Source: an uncultured Flavobacteriaceae bacterium
GTDB lineage: Bacteria; Bacteroidota; Bacteroidia; Flavobacteriales; Flavobacteriaceae
Length of the DNA: 64,000 nucleotides
Assembly: GCA_947494205.1 (NCBI GenBank)
Contig: CANLUH010000002.1
Coordinates: 186,001-250,000, forward strand
Reading direction: 5' to 3'
In this document: positions 52,552-59,964 of the stretch, piece after piece
Numbering within the stretch: position 1 is the stretch's first letter
Layout of the letters: each line of letters begins with the position of its first letter
The notes under the pieces: model-generated
What the model saw: only the letters and a program-made list of their open reading frames with translations
Told to the model about the DNA's origin: nothing
Database searches by the model: none
Position numbers and translations under genes: made by a program

Positions 52552-54099
52552 CTATGCGTTCTCATTTAATTCAGCATCAATAGCTTCAATTTGCTTTACA
52601 GCTTCAGCCCTAGGAGGATATTTTTTAGAAACAATAACGCCAACAAGCATAGCCACAATAAAAGCAGGAAAAAGCACATCCATGGCAACGAAATATTGTC
52701 CAACACTTTCCAATTCTTTAAAAACAAAATTAAAAAGTATAACGGCAATAAACCCAGAAATCATGGATGCTATAGCGCCTTTTTCGGAATAACCCTTCCA
52801 AAATAACGTAAGTATAATAACGGGGCAAAAGGTAGCGGCAATGCCAGACCATCCAAAAATTATGACCCAAAATATTTGTCTATCGGGCGATACATAATTC
52901 ATAATAATAGCAATAATTAGAGCCGTAAAAGCCATAATAATTGTAGCGATTCTAGATATAGAAGTTAAATTCTCATCTTTTAAATTGGGTCTAAATATTT
53001 TCTGATAAAAATCACGAGTTATAGCGCTAGAAGCCAATATTAAAAGCGAATCTATGGTAGACATTATTGCCGATAAAACAATAGCAATAAATATGGCAAC
53101 CAGTAATGTTGGCAAGAAGCTCTCTGTAATCATACTTAAAACATTTTCACCATTATTACCTAAAATGGCTTCAGGATCTTGTCCAGATTTTGTAAAGTAA
53201 ATACGCCCAAGAATTCCTATAGTAACAGCAGCAGCATCGGTTAAAAGTGTAAAAATAGCAGCAACCCATTTTCCTTTATCTATTTCTTTTTCATCTTTTA
53301 TAGACATAAATCGTACATACACCTGTGGAGAACCAAGGAAGCCTAAACCAATCATAGAGAATCCTAAAATTGTAAAAAGATTCATCCAACCATCGCTACT
53401 TCTGCCCATTACTTGCGTAAGCGTTGGATCTATTGCATTTAATCCGTTAGTAATACCAGTACCATGATCCATAGAAAACCAAACGACAATGGGTAATAAA
53501 ACCAAACCAAAAAACATGAGTAATCCTTGAAATAAATCGGACCAAACAGCGGCTACAAACCCACCAAAAAAGATGTAAGCAAGCACAATTAAAAAGCCAA
53601 TTAAAGCCCCAAGTTTATAATCTATACCCAACATAGACCTAAAAGCAACACCAGTAACATCTATTTGCGACGCCACATAAATAACAATAAATATTACTAG
53701 AACAGCAGCAGCAATAATACGAAGCGTATGCGTTCTAGACATAAAATGATTATGCAGATAATCTGGAATAGTAATAGCACGAAAATGGTCTGATCGTTTT
53801 TTAAAACGTTTTGCCATAAATTGCCAGGATACAAAAACACCCAGTAGTTCTCCTAAAACCACCCAATAACCAGAATAGCCGGCCATAGCACCCATCCCTG
53901 TGAGCCCAATAAGTAACCAGCCTGATTCGCCAGTGGCTCTTGCAGAAAAAGCAACGGCCCAAAACCCCATTTTTTTTCCGCCAACATAATAGTCGCTCAT
54001 ACTTTTAATACGGCGAGAGGCAAAAATTCCAATTAAAAATAAAATACCGACATAAACAGCTAATACCGCTATTTTAATTACTAAATCTGAATCTTGCAT
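52552..54099 (-). CDS. sodium/proline-type symporter (SSS family)
   Basis: 515 aa, 12-13 membrane helices. It resembles PutP: SDYYVGGKKMGFWAVAFSARATGESGWLLIGLTGMG near the N-terminus (shown in parts: SDYYVGGKKMGFW, SARATGESGW) and the Na+-site helix FIAIVLSAIMSTIDSLLILASSAI (about 336-358, with Ser-Thr-Ser-type residues). It imports proline or a related small solute with Na+. It is divergent from the cysteine dioxygenase operon, with a 268-bp shared region. A link to taurine or osmolyte handling is possible but unproven. Confidence 0.88.
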   Translation of the reverse strand: MQDSDLVIKIAVLAVYVGILFLIGIFASRRIKSMSDYYVGGKKMGFWAVAFSARATGESGWLLIGLTGMGAMAGYSGYWVVLGELLGVFVSWQFMAKRFKKRSDHFRAITIPDYLHNHFMSRTHTLRIIAAAVLVIFIVIYVASQIDVTGVAFRSMLGIDYKLGALIGFLIVLAYIFFGGFVAAVWSDLFQGLLMFFGLVLLPIVVWFSMDHGTGITNGLNAIDPTLTQVMGRSSDGWMNLFTILGFSMIGLGFLGSPQVYVRFMSIKDEKEIDKGKWVAAIFTLLTDAAAVTIGILGRIYFTKSGQDPEAILGNNGENVLSMITESFLPTLLVAIFIAIVLSAIMSTIDSLLILASSAITRDFYQKIFRPNLKDENLTSISRIATIIMAFTALIIAIIMNYVSPDRQIFWVIIFGWSGIAATFCPVIILTLFWKGYSEKGAIASMISGFIAVILFNFVFKELESVGQYFVAMDVLFPAFIVAMLVGVIVSKKYPPRAEAVKQIEAIDAELNENA

Positions 54100-54263
54100 A
54101 CGGGTTAAAATTAGGATGGGTTAGTGTTGGTTTGTATAAAAAGAACCTTAAAAATAACTAAGAGTCATTTTTTAAGATTCTGAAAAATACTTAAAATAAA
54201 TGCAGTAAAGCGTGCTTTTTTTTAAAAAGAATGCGAAATATATAATAACAACACATAATTGGT

Positions 54264-54271
54264 TATATTTG
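54264..54271 (+). promoter_or_regulatory. -7 promoter element of cysteine dioxygenase operon
   Basis: TATATTTG, perfect TAnnTTTG, about 100 bp before the TTG start of the dioxygenase. No clear -33 TTTG. Confidence 0.45.
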
Positions 54272-54367
54272 TGAAACTAGGATGATTACAAAATCTCATT
54301 AAGTTCGATTTGAAAATTGGCTTTGAATTTGTACATTTAATATGAACAAAAAAAAGTATCAAATTAT

Positions 54368-54901
54368 TTGAATTTTAACGATAACACTTCTTTAGTACTT
54401 CAATCATTAGACGCATTAATTTTAGCCCTTTCTGAAGAGAAAACAGAACGGTTTAATGCTATAATACATTCTGTAGAACTCTCTATAGATGATTTTAAAA
54501 AATACAGTTCATGGTCTAACGATTGTTACACTAGAAACTGTATTATAGATAACGACAAATTTGAACTCATTTTAATTTGTTGGTGCGAAGGCCATCAAAC
54601 TCCTATTCACGACCACGGGGGTGAAGAATGTTGGGTGAAAGTGATTGAAGGTGAATTTAAAGAAACGATTTATAAAAAAGATGAAGTTGGCGAATTAATT
54701 AGCGTAAAATCTTCAATTTCGAAAGCGAATGAAGTCACTTATATGAAAGACTTTATGGGCTTTCATCGCTTAGAAAATATAGCTAATAAAAGAAGTATGT
54801 CGCTTCATTTATACGCAAAACCTATTCGTAACTGTAATATTTTTGATGAACATTCTAAAACGTTTGTAAACAAGAATATGTTTTACGATACTACTGCATA
54901 A
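54368..54901 (+). CDS. cysteine dioxygenase with Cys-Tyr cofactor residues
   Basis: 177 aa. Iron ligands His81 and His83 (PIHDHGGEEC) and His133 (GFHRLEN) are present. Cys88 lies five after the second His and Tyr149 in SLHLYAKP, matching the Cys93/Tyr157 pair that forms the crosslinked cofactor in mammalian enzymes; substrate Arg56 is in YTRN. The enzyme oxidises cysteine to cysteine sulfinate in the cytoplasm. The start is TTG at 54368; an out-of-frame ATG at 54342 is followed by eight A, and one extra A would bring it into frame. The decarboxylase gene follows after 32 bp. Confidence 0.9.
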   Translation: MNFNDNTSLVLQSLDALILALSEEKTERFNAIIHSVELSIDDFKKYSSWSNDCYTRNCIIDNDKFELILICWCEGHQTPIHDHGGEECWVKVIEGEFKETIYKKDEVGELISVKSSISKANEVTYMKDFMGFHRLENIANKRSMSLHLYAKPIRNCNIFDEHSKTFVNKNMFYDTTA

Positions 54902-54933
54902 CGATTACCAAACCTAAAAAAAGAAAAAGAAAA

Positions 54934-56331
54934 ATGTCTAATATTAGTAAAGACTTAGCACTATTTAATGAATTAGTTGACGCTTTAATTAGCGAGGAAC
55001 ATAAAAACCCTGTTGCCGAAAGAATAGAAGCCAGTAAGCTATACAATGCTATAGATTTGTCGTTGCAAGACAGCGCAATGCTAGACGATAACTTTAAGGC
55101 CTTACTTCGGGAGGTGCTTATTTCTACCCCAAAAACAGCGACAAGCTTATTTTTTAATCAACTATTTGGTGGTAGACAAAGCAAAGCCGTTTTAGGAGAT
55201 TTACTAGCAGTAATGCTTAATAATAGCATGTATACCTATAAGGTTGCCGGACCACAAGTTGGTATAGAGCAGGAGATTATTAAACAATCGTGCGACTTAA
55301 TTGGGTATGGCCCTAAAAGTAACGGGACATTTCCAACAGGTGGCTCTATGAGTAATTATATGGCATTGGTTATGGCCAGAGATGCCAAAGACCCAGATTG
55401 TAGATTAAATGGTATGACGAAACCGTTGATTATTTACACCTCTAAAGAGTCTCACTATTCTAATGCTAAAAATGCAAGTTTCGCCGGTATTGGAAGAAAC
55501 AATATTCGTTACATTACTGCCGATGCTAAAGGCCGTATGATTCCTGAGCAGTTAGAAGCACAAATACAAGAAGATATAAAAAATGGAGGCATTCCTACCT
55601 ATGTTAATGCAACAGCAGGAACAACCGTTTTAGGTGCTTTTGATCCCATTAACGAAATAGCAGACATTACAGAACGTTATGATATGTGGCTTCACGTAGA
55701 TGGCGCTTATTGCGGAAGCGTTATTTTTAGTGAACAGTACAAACACCTTGTAAAAGGAGTAGAGCGTTCTAATTCGTTTAGTTACAATGCACATAAAATG
55801 TTGGGGACACCATTAACCTGTTCCATTATTTTAGTAAACGATAAAAAGCACTTACACGATTCCTTTAGTAATGATGCCGATTATTTATACCAAACCGATG
55901 GCGACGATTTTAATTTAGGTAAAACCTCTTTTCAATGCGGTAGAAGAAACGATGCTTTAAAGTTTTGGACCTTATGGAAATCTATAGGAACACAAGGCTT
56001 AAAAACCATTGTAGATCAACAATTTGAATTGGCTAATGTGGCACTAGACTATATAAAAAGTAATCCAGATTATACACTTTATAGTTTTGATGATTCTATT
56101 TCTGTATGTTTTAATTATAAAGATATAGATCCCACAGTACTTTGTACAGCTTTATACGAGCATCAAGTAACTGTTGTAGGCTTTGGGTCTTTTAAAGACG
56201 ATACGTTTATTAGATTGGTTACTATTAATGCCAATAACGAAAAACAAGATATTTTAAACTTCTTTAAAGTTTTAGAGGATTTTGTTGAAAGGACGCCGAG
56301 TTTGAAGCGAGTAGAGGCGGTGAGTGTTTAG
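54934..56331 (+). CDS. group II PLP decarboxylase, probable cysteine sulfinate decarboxylase
   Basis: 465 aa. PLP-dependent group II decarboxylase fold: NSMYTYKVAGPQVGIEQEI, FPTGGSMSNYMALVMAR, HVDGAYCGS and the Schiff-base lysine Lys288 in SFSYNAHKML. The family includes glutamate, aspartate and cysteine sulfinate decarboxylases. Position directly after a cysteine dioxygenase makes cysteine sulfinate the likely substrate, giving hypotaurine. It is cytoplasmic. A strong terminator at 56357 ends the two-gene operon. The specificity is inferred from the neighbour, not proved by sequence. Confidence 0.85.
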   Translation: MSNISKDLALFNELVDALISEEHKNPVAERIEASKLYNAIDLSLQDSAMLDDNFKALLREVLISTPKTATSLFFNQLFGGRQSKAVLGDLLAVMLNNSMYTYKVAGPQVGIEQEIIKQSCDLIGYGPKSNGTFPTGGSMSNYMALVMARDAKDPDCRLNGMTKPLIIYTSKESHYSNAKNASFAGIGRNNIRYITADAKGRMIPEQLEAQIQEDIKNGGIPTYVNATAGTTVLGAFDPINEIADITERYDMWLHVDGAYCGSVIFSEQYKHLVKGVERSNSFSYNAHKMLGTPLTCSIILVNDKKHLHDSFSNDADYLYQTDGDDFNLGKTSFQCGRRNDALKFWTLWKSIGTQGLKTIVDQQFELANVALDYIKSNPDYTLYSFDDSISVCFNYKDIDPTVLCTALYEHQVTVVGFGSFKDDTFIRLVTINANNEKQDILNFFKVLEDFVERTPSLKRVEAVSV

Positions 56332-56356
56332 ATACTACTGTTTTACTGAAAATATT

Positions 56357-56391
56357 AAAAAACCAGAGCGATTGATTGCTCTGGTTTTTTT
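56357..56391 (+). terminator. terminator of dioxygenase/decarboxylase operon
   Basis: AAAAAACCAGAGC/GCTCTGGTTTTTT with an 8-nt loop, followed by T residues, about 25 bp after the stop codon. Confidence 0.9.
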
Positions 56392-56400
56392 GTTTTCCTT

Positions 56401-56490
56401 CTAAAGCCAAAGCATGCTTTACTTTTTCCATAAAACAAAAAAAACATAACTTTCGTTATGGTTTTCCTTTTGCGGAGAAAGAGGGATTAC
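56401..56490. repeat. duplicate of tRNA-Ser 3' end and downstream region
   Basis: Resembles 56581-56664 over about 85-90 bp, including the hairpin CATAAC-TTTC-GTTATG and the 15-bp tRNA 3' end at 56474-56488 (identical to 56648-56662). It then changes to unrelated sequence, so only a fragment of the tRNA is present. Confidence 0.7.
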
Positions 56491-56610
56491 TTCCAGTCAT
56501 CCAAAAAAAATATCCAGAACAAGCATAGAAAACCACAAGCAAGCTATCACTTGCTTTATTTTTTTATTTCATCTCAAAAGCTAAAGCCCGCTTTGCTTTT
56601 TCCCTAAAAT

Positions 56611-56640
56611 AAAAAAACCATAACTTTCGTTATGGTTTTC
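56611..56640 (-). terminator. terminator of tRNA-Ser
   Basis: AAAACCATAAC/GTTATGGTTTT with a TTTC loop; on the minus strand a T run follows the stem just after the tRNA. Confidence 0.8.
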
Positions 56641-56647
56641 CTTTTGC

Positions 56648-56731
56648 GGAGAAAGAGGGATTCGAACCCCCGGAGGTGTGACCCTCAACAGTTTTCAAGA
56701 CTGCCGCATTCGACCACTCTGCCATTTCTCC
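56648..56731 (-). tRNA. tRNA-Ser (anticodon TGA)
   Basis: 84 nt on the minus strand. Acceptor GGAGAAA/TTTCTCC, anticodon loop CTTGAAA between CAGT and ACTG (anticodon TGA), a long variable arm as expected for serine, and T loop TTCGAAT. CCA is not encoded. A terminator follows, and a broken copy of the tRNA 3' end lies about 174 bp further downstream. Confidence 0.93.
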
Positions 56732-56825
56732 TTGAGTGTCTCATCAGGTATTCCCTGATTGCGGGTGCAAATATATAACCCTTTTTAGATTTAAAAAAAT
56801 AAAAAAACCATTTTTTTTAAATTTT

Positions 56826-57215
56826 TTAATCCTGTATTGGTATTGGTTTCATGTCTTCATTAACCGCCACAAATGTAAAGAACCCAGTAACAGATAGTTC
56901 GCGAGATTGGTCGTACATTTTTTCCATAAAAATATCTACTTTTACTACGCAACTGGTACGCCCCACTTTGTTTACTGTAGCTACTAATTCTACAATAGTT
57001 CCTTCGGGAATAGGTTTTGTAAAGTCAATTTTATCTGTAGAAATAGTCACTACCTTTTTTCTGCTAAAACGCGTAGCACATATAAAAGAAGCTTCGTCCA
57101 TCATGTGTAAAGCAGTACCACCAAAAAGCGTGTTGTAATGGTTGGTTGTATTGGGGAAAATAGCTTTGAAAATTCTGGTTTCGGAAGCTTTAATTAAATC
57201 ATCAGTTAATTTCAT
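56826..57215 (-). CDS. acyl-CoA thioesterase, hotdog fold
   Basis: 129 aa, YciA-like. The hotdog helix motif FPNTTNHYNTLFGGTALHMMDEASFICA (about 20-46, in parts NTLFGGTALHMMDEA) contains the Asp/Glu used by this family. The strand VVTISTDKIDFTKPIPEGTIV follows. The protein should act as a hexamer in the cytoplasm, releasing fatty acids from CoA. It is divergent from the nitroreductase gene. Chain-length preference is unknown. Confidence 0.88.
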   Translation of the reverse strand: MKLTDDLIKASETRIFKAIFPNTTNHYNTLFGGTALHMMDEASFICATRFSRKKVVTISTDKIDFTKPIPEGTIVELVATVNKVGRTSCVVKVDIFMEKMYDQSRELSVTGFFTFVAVNEDMKPIPIQD

Positions 57216-57272
57216 AATAGTAGTATCATTTTTTATTATTACAACAAGCGTCGTAATGTAACGATCAAATAG

Positions 57273-57280
57273 TATTTTTG
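57273..57280 (+). promoter_or_regulatory. -7 promoter element of nitroreductase gene
   Basis: TATTTTTG (TAnnTTTG) 21 bp before ATG 57302. It rules out the TTG at 57278 as a start. Confidence 0.5.
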
Positions 57281-57301
57281 CGTAAAGATAAACCGTATTT
57301 A

Positions 57302-57931
57302 ATGAATATTATAGATAAATTACAATGGCGTTACGCTACTAAAAGCTTTGATGCCACGAAACTCATTTCAGAAAACAAATTAAACACTATATATCAAGCC
57401 TTTAACCTTACCGCGACTTCTTATGGACTACAACCATTAAAATTGGTAGTTATAAGTAATAAAGCGTTGCAAGAAGAGTTAGTAGCTGCTTCTATGAACC
57501 AACAACAAGTAGCGCAAGCCTCTCATGTACTAGTATTTTGTATAGAAACCGCAGTAGACAAAGCCTATATAGAAAATTATTTTGAACGCGTTAAAAGCAT
57601 ACGCAACACACCAGATAGTGTTTTAGCAGGCTTTAGAGACTTTTTAATTAATGATTTTGAAGGTAAAACAGAAGACGCTATTGCACTTTGGGCAACCAAA
57701 CAAGCCTATTTAACCATGGGGAATTTAATGACTGTCTGTGCTGTAGAAGGCGTAGATGCGTGCCCAATGGAAGGTTTTGAACCTTCTAAATATGATGCCA
57801 TTTTAGATTTAAAAACTAAAGGATTACAATCGGTTTTAGTGATGCCAATTGGCTACCGTGCTGAAGATGATATGTTTGCAGGGTTTAAGAAAGTAAGAAA
57901 ACCTTTAGAGGAATCGGTTATTGTATTATAG
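57302..57931 (+). CDS. NAD(P)H-dependent nitroreductase family flavoprotein
   Basis: 209 aa from ATG 57302. Matches the NfsB-like nitroreductase fold: WRYATKSFD near residue 9-17 (FMN phosphate site), NLTATSYGLQPLKLVVI, WATKQAYLTMGNLMTVCAVEGVDACPMEGF (in parts: KQAYLTMGNLM, DACPMEGF) and PIGYRAEDD near the end. It binds FMN, acts as a dimer, and reduces quinones or nitro compounds with NAD(P)H. Length is normal. It is a single gene divergent from the thioesterase. Confidence 0.9.
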   Translation: MNIIDKLQWRYATKSFDATKLISENKLNTIYQAFNLTATSYGLQPLKLVVISNKALQEELVAASMNQQQVAQASHVLVFCIETAVDKAYIENYFERVKSIRNTPDSVLAGFRDFLINDFEGKTEDAIALWATKQAYLTMGNLMTVCAVEGVDACPMEGFEPSKYDAILDLKTKGLQSVLVMPIGYRAEDDMFAGFKKVRKPLEESVIVL

Positions 57932-58006
57932 CACAATATAATGGCAAGATTTTTGTTATTTAGATAAAATCTTTATTATTGTATTATTAACGAGACGAAA
58001 AACGAC

Positions 58007-58474
58007 ATGAAAAAACTACTTTTAATATTAACTTTATGTTTTGCTGCACAAGGATTTGCACAGTATGATGAAGAAGAAGTCTCTAACCTAAATTGGTTAA
58101 CAGATATAGACGAAGCTAAAAAGGAAGCAGTAGCTGCTAAAAAGCCGATATTACTATTTTTTACAGGAAGCGATTGGTGCCCACCATGTAAAACATTGAA
58201 AAAAGACTTTTTTAATTCGGAAGCTTTCGAAAAGAAATCAGAACAATTTGTATTAGTAATGGTAGATATACCAAGACGAACAGATATTATTACGCCAGAA
58301 CAACGTAAAAAGAACGAAGTATTAGTTGGTAAATATAATAAAGGCGGAGGTTACCCAAATTTAGTAGCTTTAAACAGTAACTTAAATGTAATTGGCGAAT
58401 TGTCGGGATATACATTTTTACGCGAAACCGATACGCACTTTAATTTTATAGACTCTGTTTTAGAAAACTATTAA
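58007..58474 (+). CDS. secreted thioredoxin-fold protein
   Basis: 155 aa. Signal peptide 1-18 (ends QGFAQ). The thioredoxin-like domain starts with WLTDIDEAKKEAVAAKKPILL and contains the redox motif GSDWCPPCKTLKK (CPPC, about residues 56-59) and the cis-Pro region GGGYPNLVAL (about 118-127). It should act in the periplasm as a disulfide reductase or isomerase, maybe in haem protein maturation. It lies alone, with a repeat element after it. Confidence 0.87.
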   Translation: MKKLLLILTLCFAAQGFAQYDEEEVSNLNWLTDIDEAKKEAVAAKKPILLFFTGSDWCPPCKTLKKDFFNSEAFEKKSEQFVLVMVDIPRRTDIITPEQRKKNEVLVGKYNKGGGYPNLVALNSNLNVIGELSGYTFLRETDTHFNFIDSVLENY

Positions 58475-58523
58475 AGTTGTTCGAAATAGAAACTGAAGTT
58501 GAAATTATAAAAATAAATCGATA

Positions 58524-58610
58524 CGTCAGTTTTAGTGATTCCAAAGTATGAGGAATCGTATCGAGAACCAATTTTACTCATTTTAAATCGTAAAATCCAC
58601 TAGAACTAAC
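58524..58610. repeat. dispersed inverted-repeat element, divergent copy
   Basis: An imperfect inverted repeat, left ACGTCAGTTTTAGTGATT and right AATCCACTAGAACTAAC, with an inner ATCGTATCGAGAACC. It has the same plan as the element at 50862-50981. Confidence 0.5.
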
Positions 58611-58655
58611 AAATTTCATTAAAAGGCATAACACTTGTACCTTAATAAAAACTTT

Positions 58656-58693
58656 AAAAAGCCTGTATAACTTACATTATACAGGCTTTTTTT
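58656..58693 (+). terminator. hairpin terminator
   Basis: AAAAAGCCTGTATAA/TTATACAGGCTTTTT with a 6-nt loop and a long T run. It stands after the thioredoxin gene and its trailing repeat. Confidence 0.85.
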
Positions 58694-58709
58694 ATTGACT
58701 AATTTCTGT

Positions 58710-58717
58710 TAGTTTTG
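58710..58717 (+). promoter_or_regulatory. -7 promoter element of DegT-type gene
   Basis: TAGTTTTG (TAnnTTTG), 25 bp before ATG 58743. Confidence 0.45.
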
Positions 58718-58742
58718 GCATTATAACTATAATCTATATATA

Positions 58743-59936
58743 ATGCCAGGATTTGAACGCTTTGGAGATCAAGAACGACAAGAAGTACAAGATGTTTTAG
58801 ACAATGGAGTATTAATGCGATATGGCTTCGATGGCATGCGAAATGGCCATTGGAAAGCTAAATCTTTAGAAGAGGCTTTACAGCAAACCTTTAATGTAAA
58901 ACATGCACAATTAGTCTCTAGCGGAACAGCAGCAGTATCTGTAGCATTAGCGGCAGCAGGAGTAGGAGCAGGAGACGAAGTAATTATGCCCACTTTTACA
59001 TTTGTAGCCAGTTTTGAAGCGATTACAATGTTAGGCGCTATCCCTGTTTTAGTTGATATAGACGATACATTAACTTTAGATCCTAAAGCTGTAGAAGCTG
59101 CTATAACACCAAAAACAAAAGCAGTTATGGTAGTGCAAATGTGTGGTAGTATGGGCGATATGAACGCTTTAAAAACAGTTTGCGACAAGCATAACTTATT
59201 ATTAGTAGAAGATGCTTGCCAAGCTATTGGTGGCACGTATAACGGTAAAGCATTAGGAAGTATTGGAGATTTAGGATGTTTCTCTTTCGACTTTGTTAAA
59301 ACCGTAACCTGTGGAGAAGGCGGTGCAGTTATTACCAATACTACAGAATATTATACACATGCCGATCATTACAGTGACCACGGCCATGATCACGTTGGTA
59401 ACGATAGAGGCGCAGAGACACACCCGTTTTTAGGATATAACTTTAGAATTTCAGAATTACACGCTGCTGTTGGTTTAGCGCAAATAAAACGCTTATCAGA
59501 ATTTTTAGCAGTGCAAAAGAAAAACTATACGACATTAAGAACGGCTTTAGCCGACATACCAGAAGTAACTTTTAGAACTGTACCGGAAGGCGGAGAAGAA
59601 AGCTATGCGTTTTTAAACTTCTTTTTACCGGATTTAGAATCGGCAAGAAAAGCTTCAAAAGGTTTTAAAGAAGCTGGTGTAGATGTTTGCTTTCATTATT
59701 ACGATAATAATTGGCATTATGTACGTAAATGGGACCATTTAAAAGATGTAAAATCATTATATCCAGTGAGTCCAGCTATAAAAGAAGGCTTAAAAACATT
59801 GTCTAATAAAACGTTTACGCAATCCGATCATTATATTGCTCGAAATATTTCAGCATTAATTAAACTGTCTTGGACAGAAGAAGAAGTCGCTGCAAGAGCA
59901 GCAAAAATGGTTGAAGTGATTAAAGCTTCAATTTAA
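58743..59936 (+). CDS. DegT/DnrJ/EryC1/StrS family aminotransferase
   Basis: 397 aa, PLP-dependent sugar aminotransferase type. Family blocks: VSSGTAAVSVALAAAGVGAGDEVIMPTFTFVAS (in parts SSGTAAVSVALAA, GDEVIMPTFTF), VEDACQAIGGTYNGKALGSIGD and the PLP lysine in CFSFDFVKTVTCGEGG (about residue 187). It usually makes amino sugars for surface polysaccharides; however it stands alone without other sugar genes, so the true substrate is not clear. The long His-rich segment DHYSDHGHDHVGND (about 205-218) is unusual. The large secreted protein gene follows after 28 bp. Confidence 0.88.
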   Translation: MPGFERFGDQERQEVQDVLDNGVLMRYGFDGMRNGHWKAKSLEEALQQTFNVKHAQLVSSGTAAVSVALAAAGVGAGDEVIMPTFTFVASFEAITMLGAIPVLVDIDDTLTLDPKAVEAAITPKTKAVMVVQMCGSMGDMNALKTVCDKHNLLLVEDACQAIGGTYNGKALGSIGDLGCFSFDFVKTVTCGEGGAVITNTTEYYTHADHYSDHGHDHVGNDRGAETHPFLGYNFRISELHAAVGLAQIKRLSEFLAVQKKNYTTLRTALADIPEVTFRTVPEGGEESYAFLNFFLPDLESARKASKGFKEAGVDVCFHYYDNNWHYVRKWDHLKDVKSLYPVSPAIKEGLKTLSNKTFTQSDHYIARNISALIKLSWTEEEVAARAAKMVEVIKASI

Positions 59937-59964
59937 TAAGTAACCAATAACCAACCCTAACTAC

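Noticed and set aside
58769-59338. Long minus-strand ORF opposite the DegT gene
   Set aside because: Shadow of the well-supported plus-strand gene; translated product has no recognisable features.
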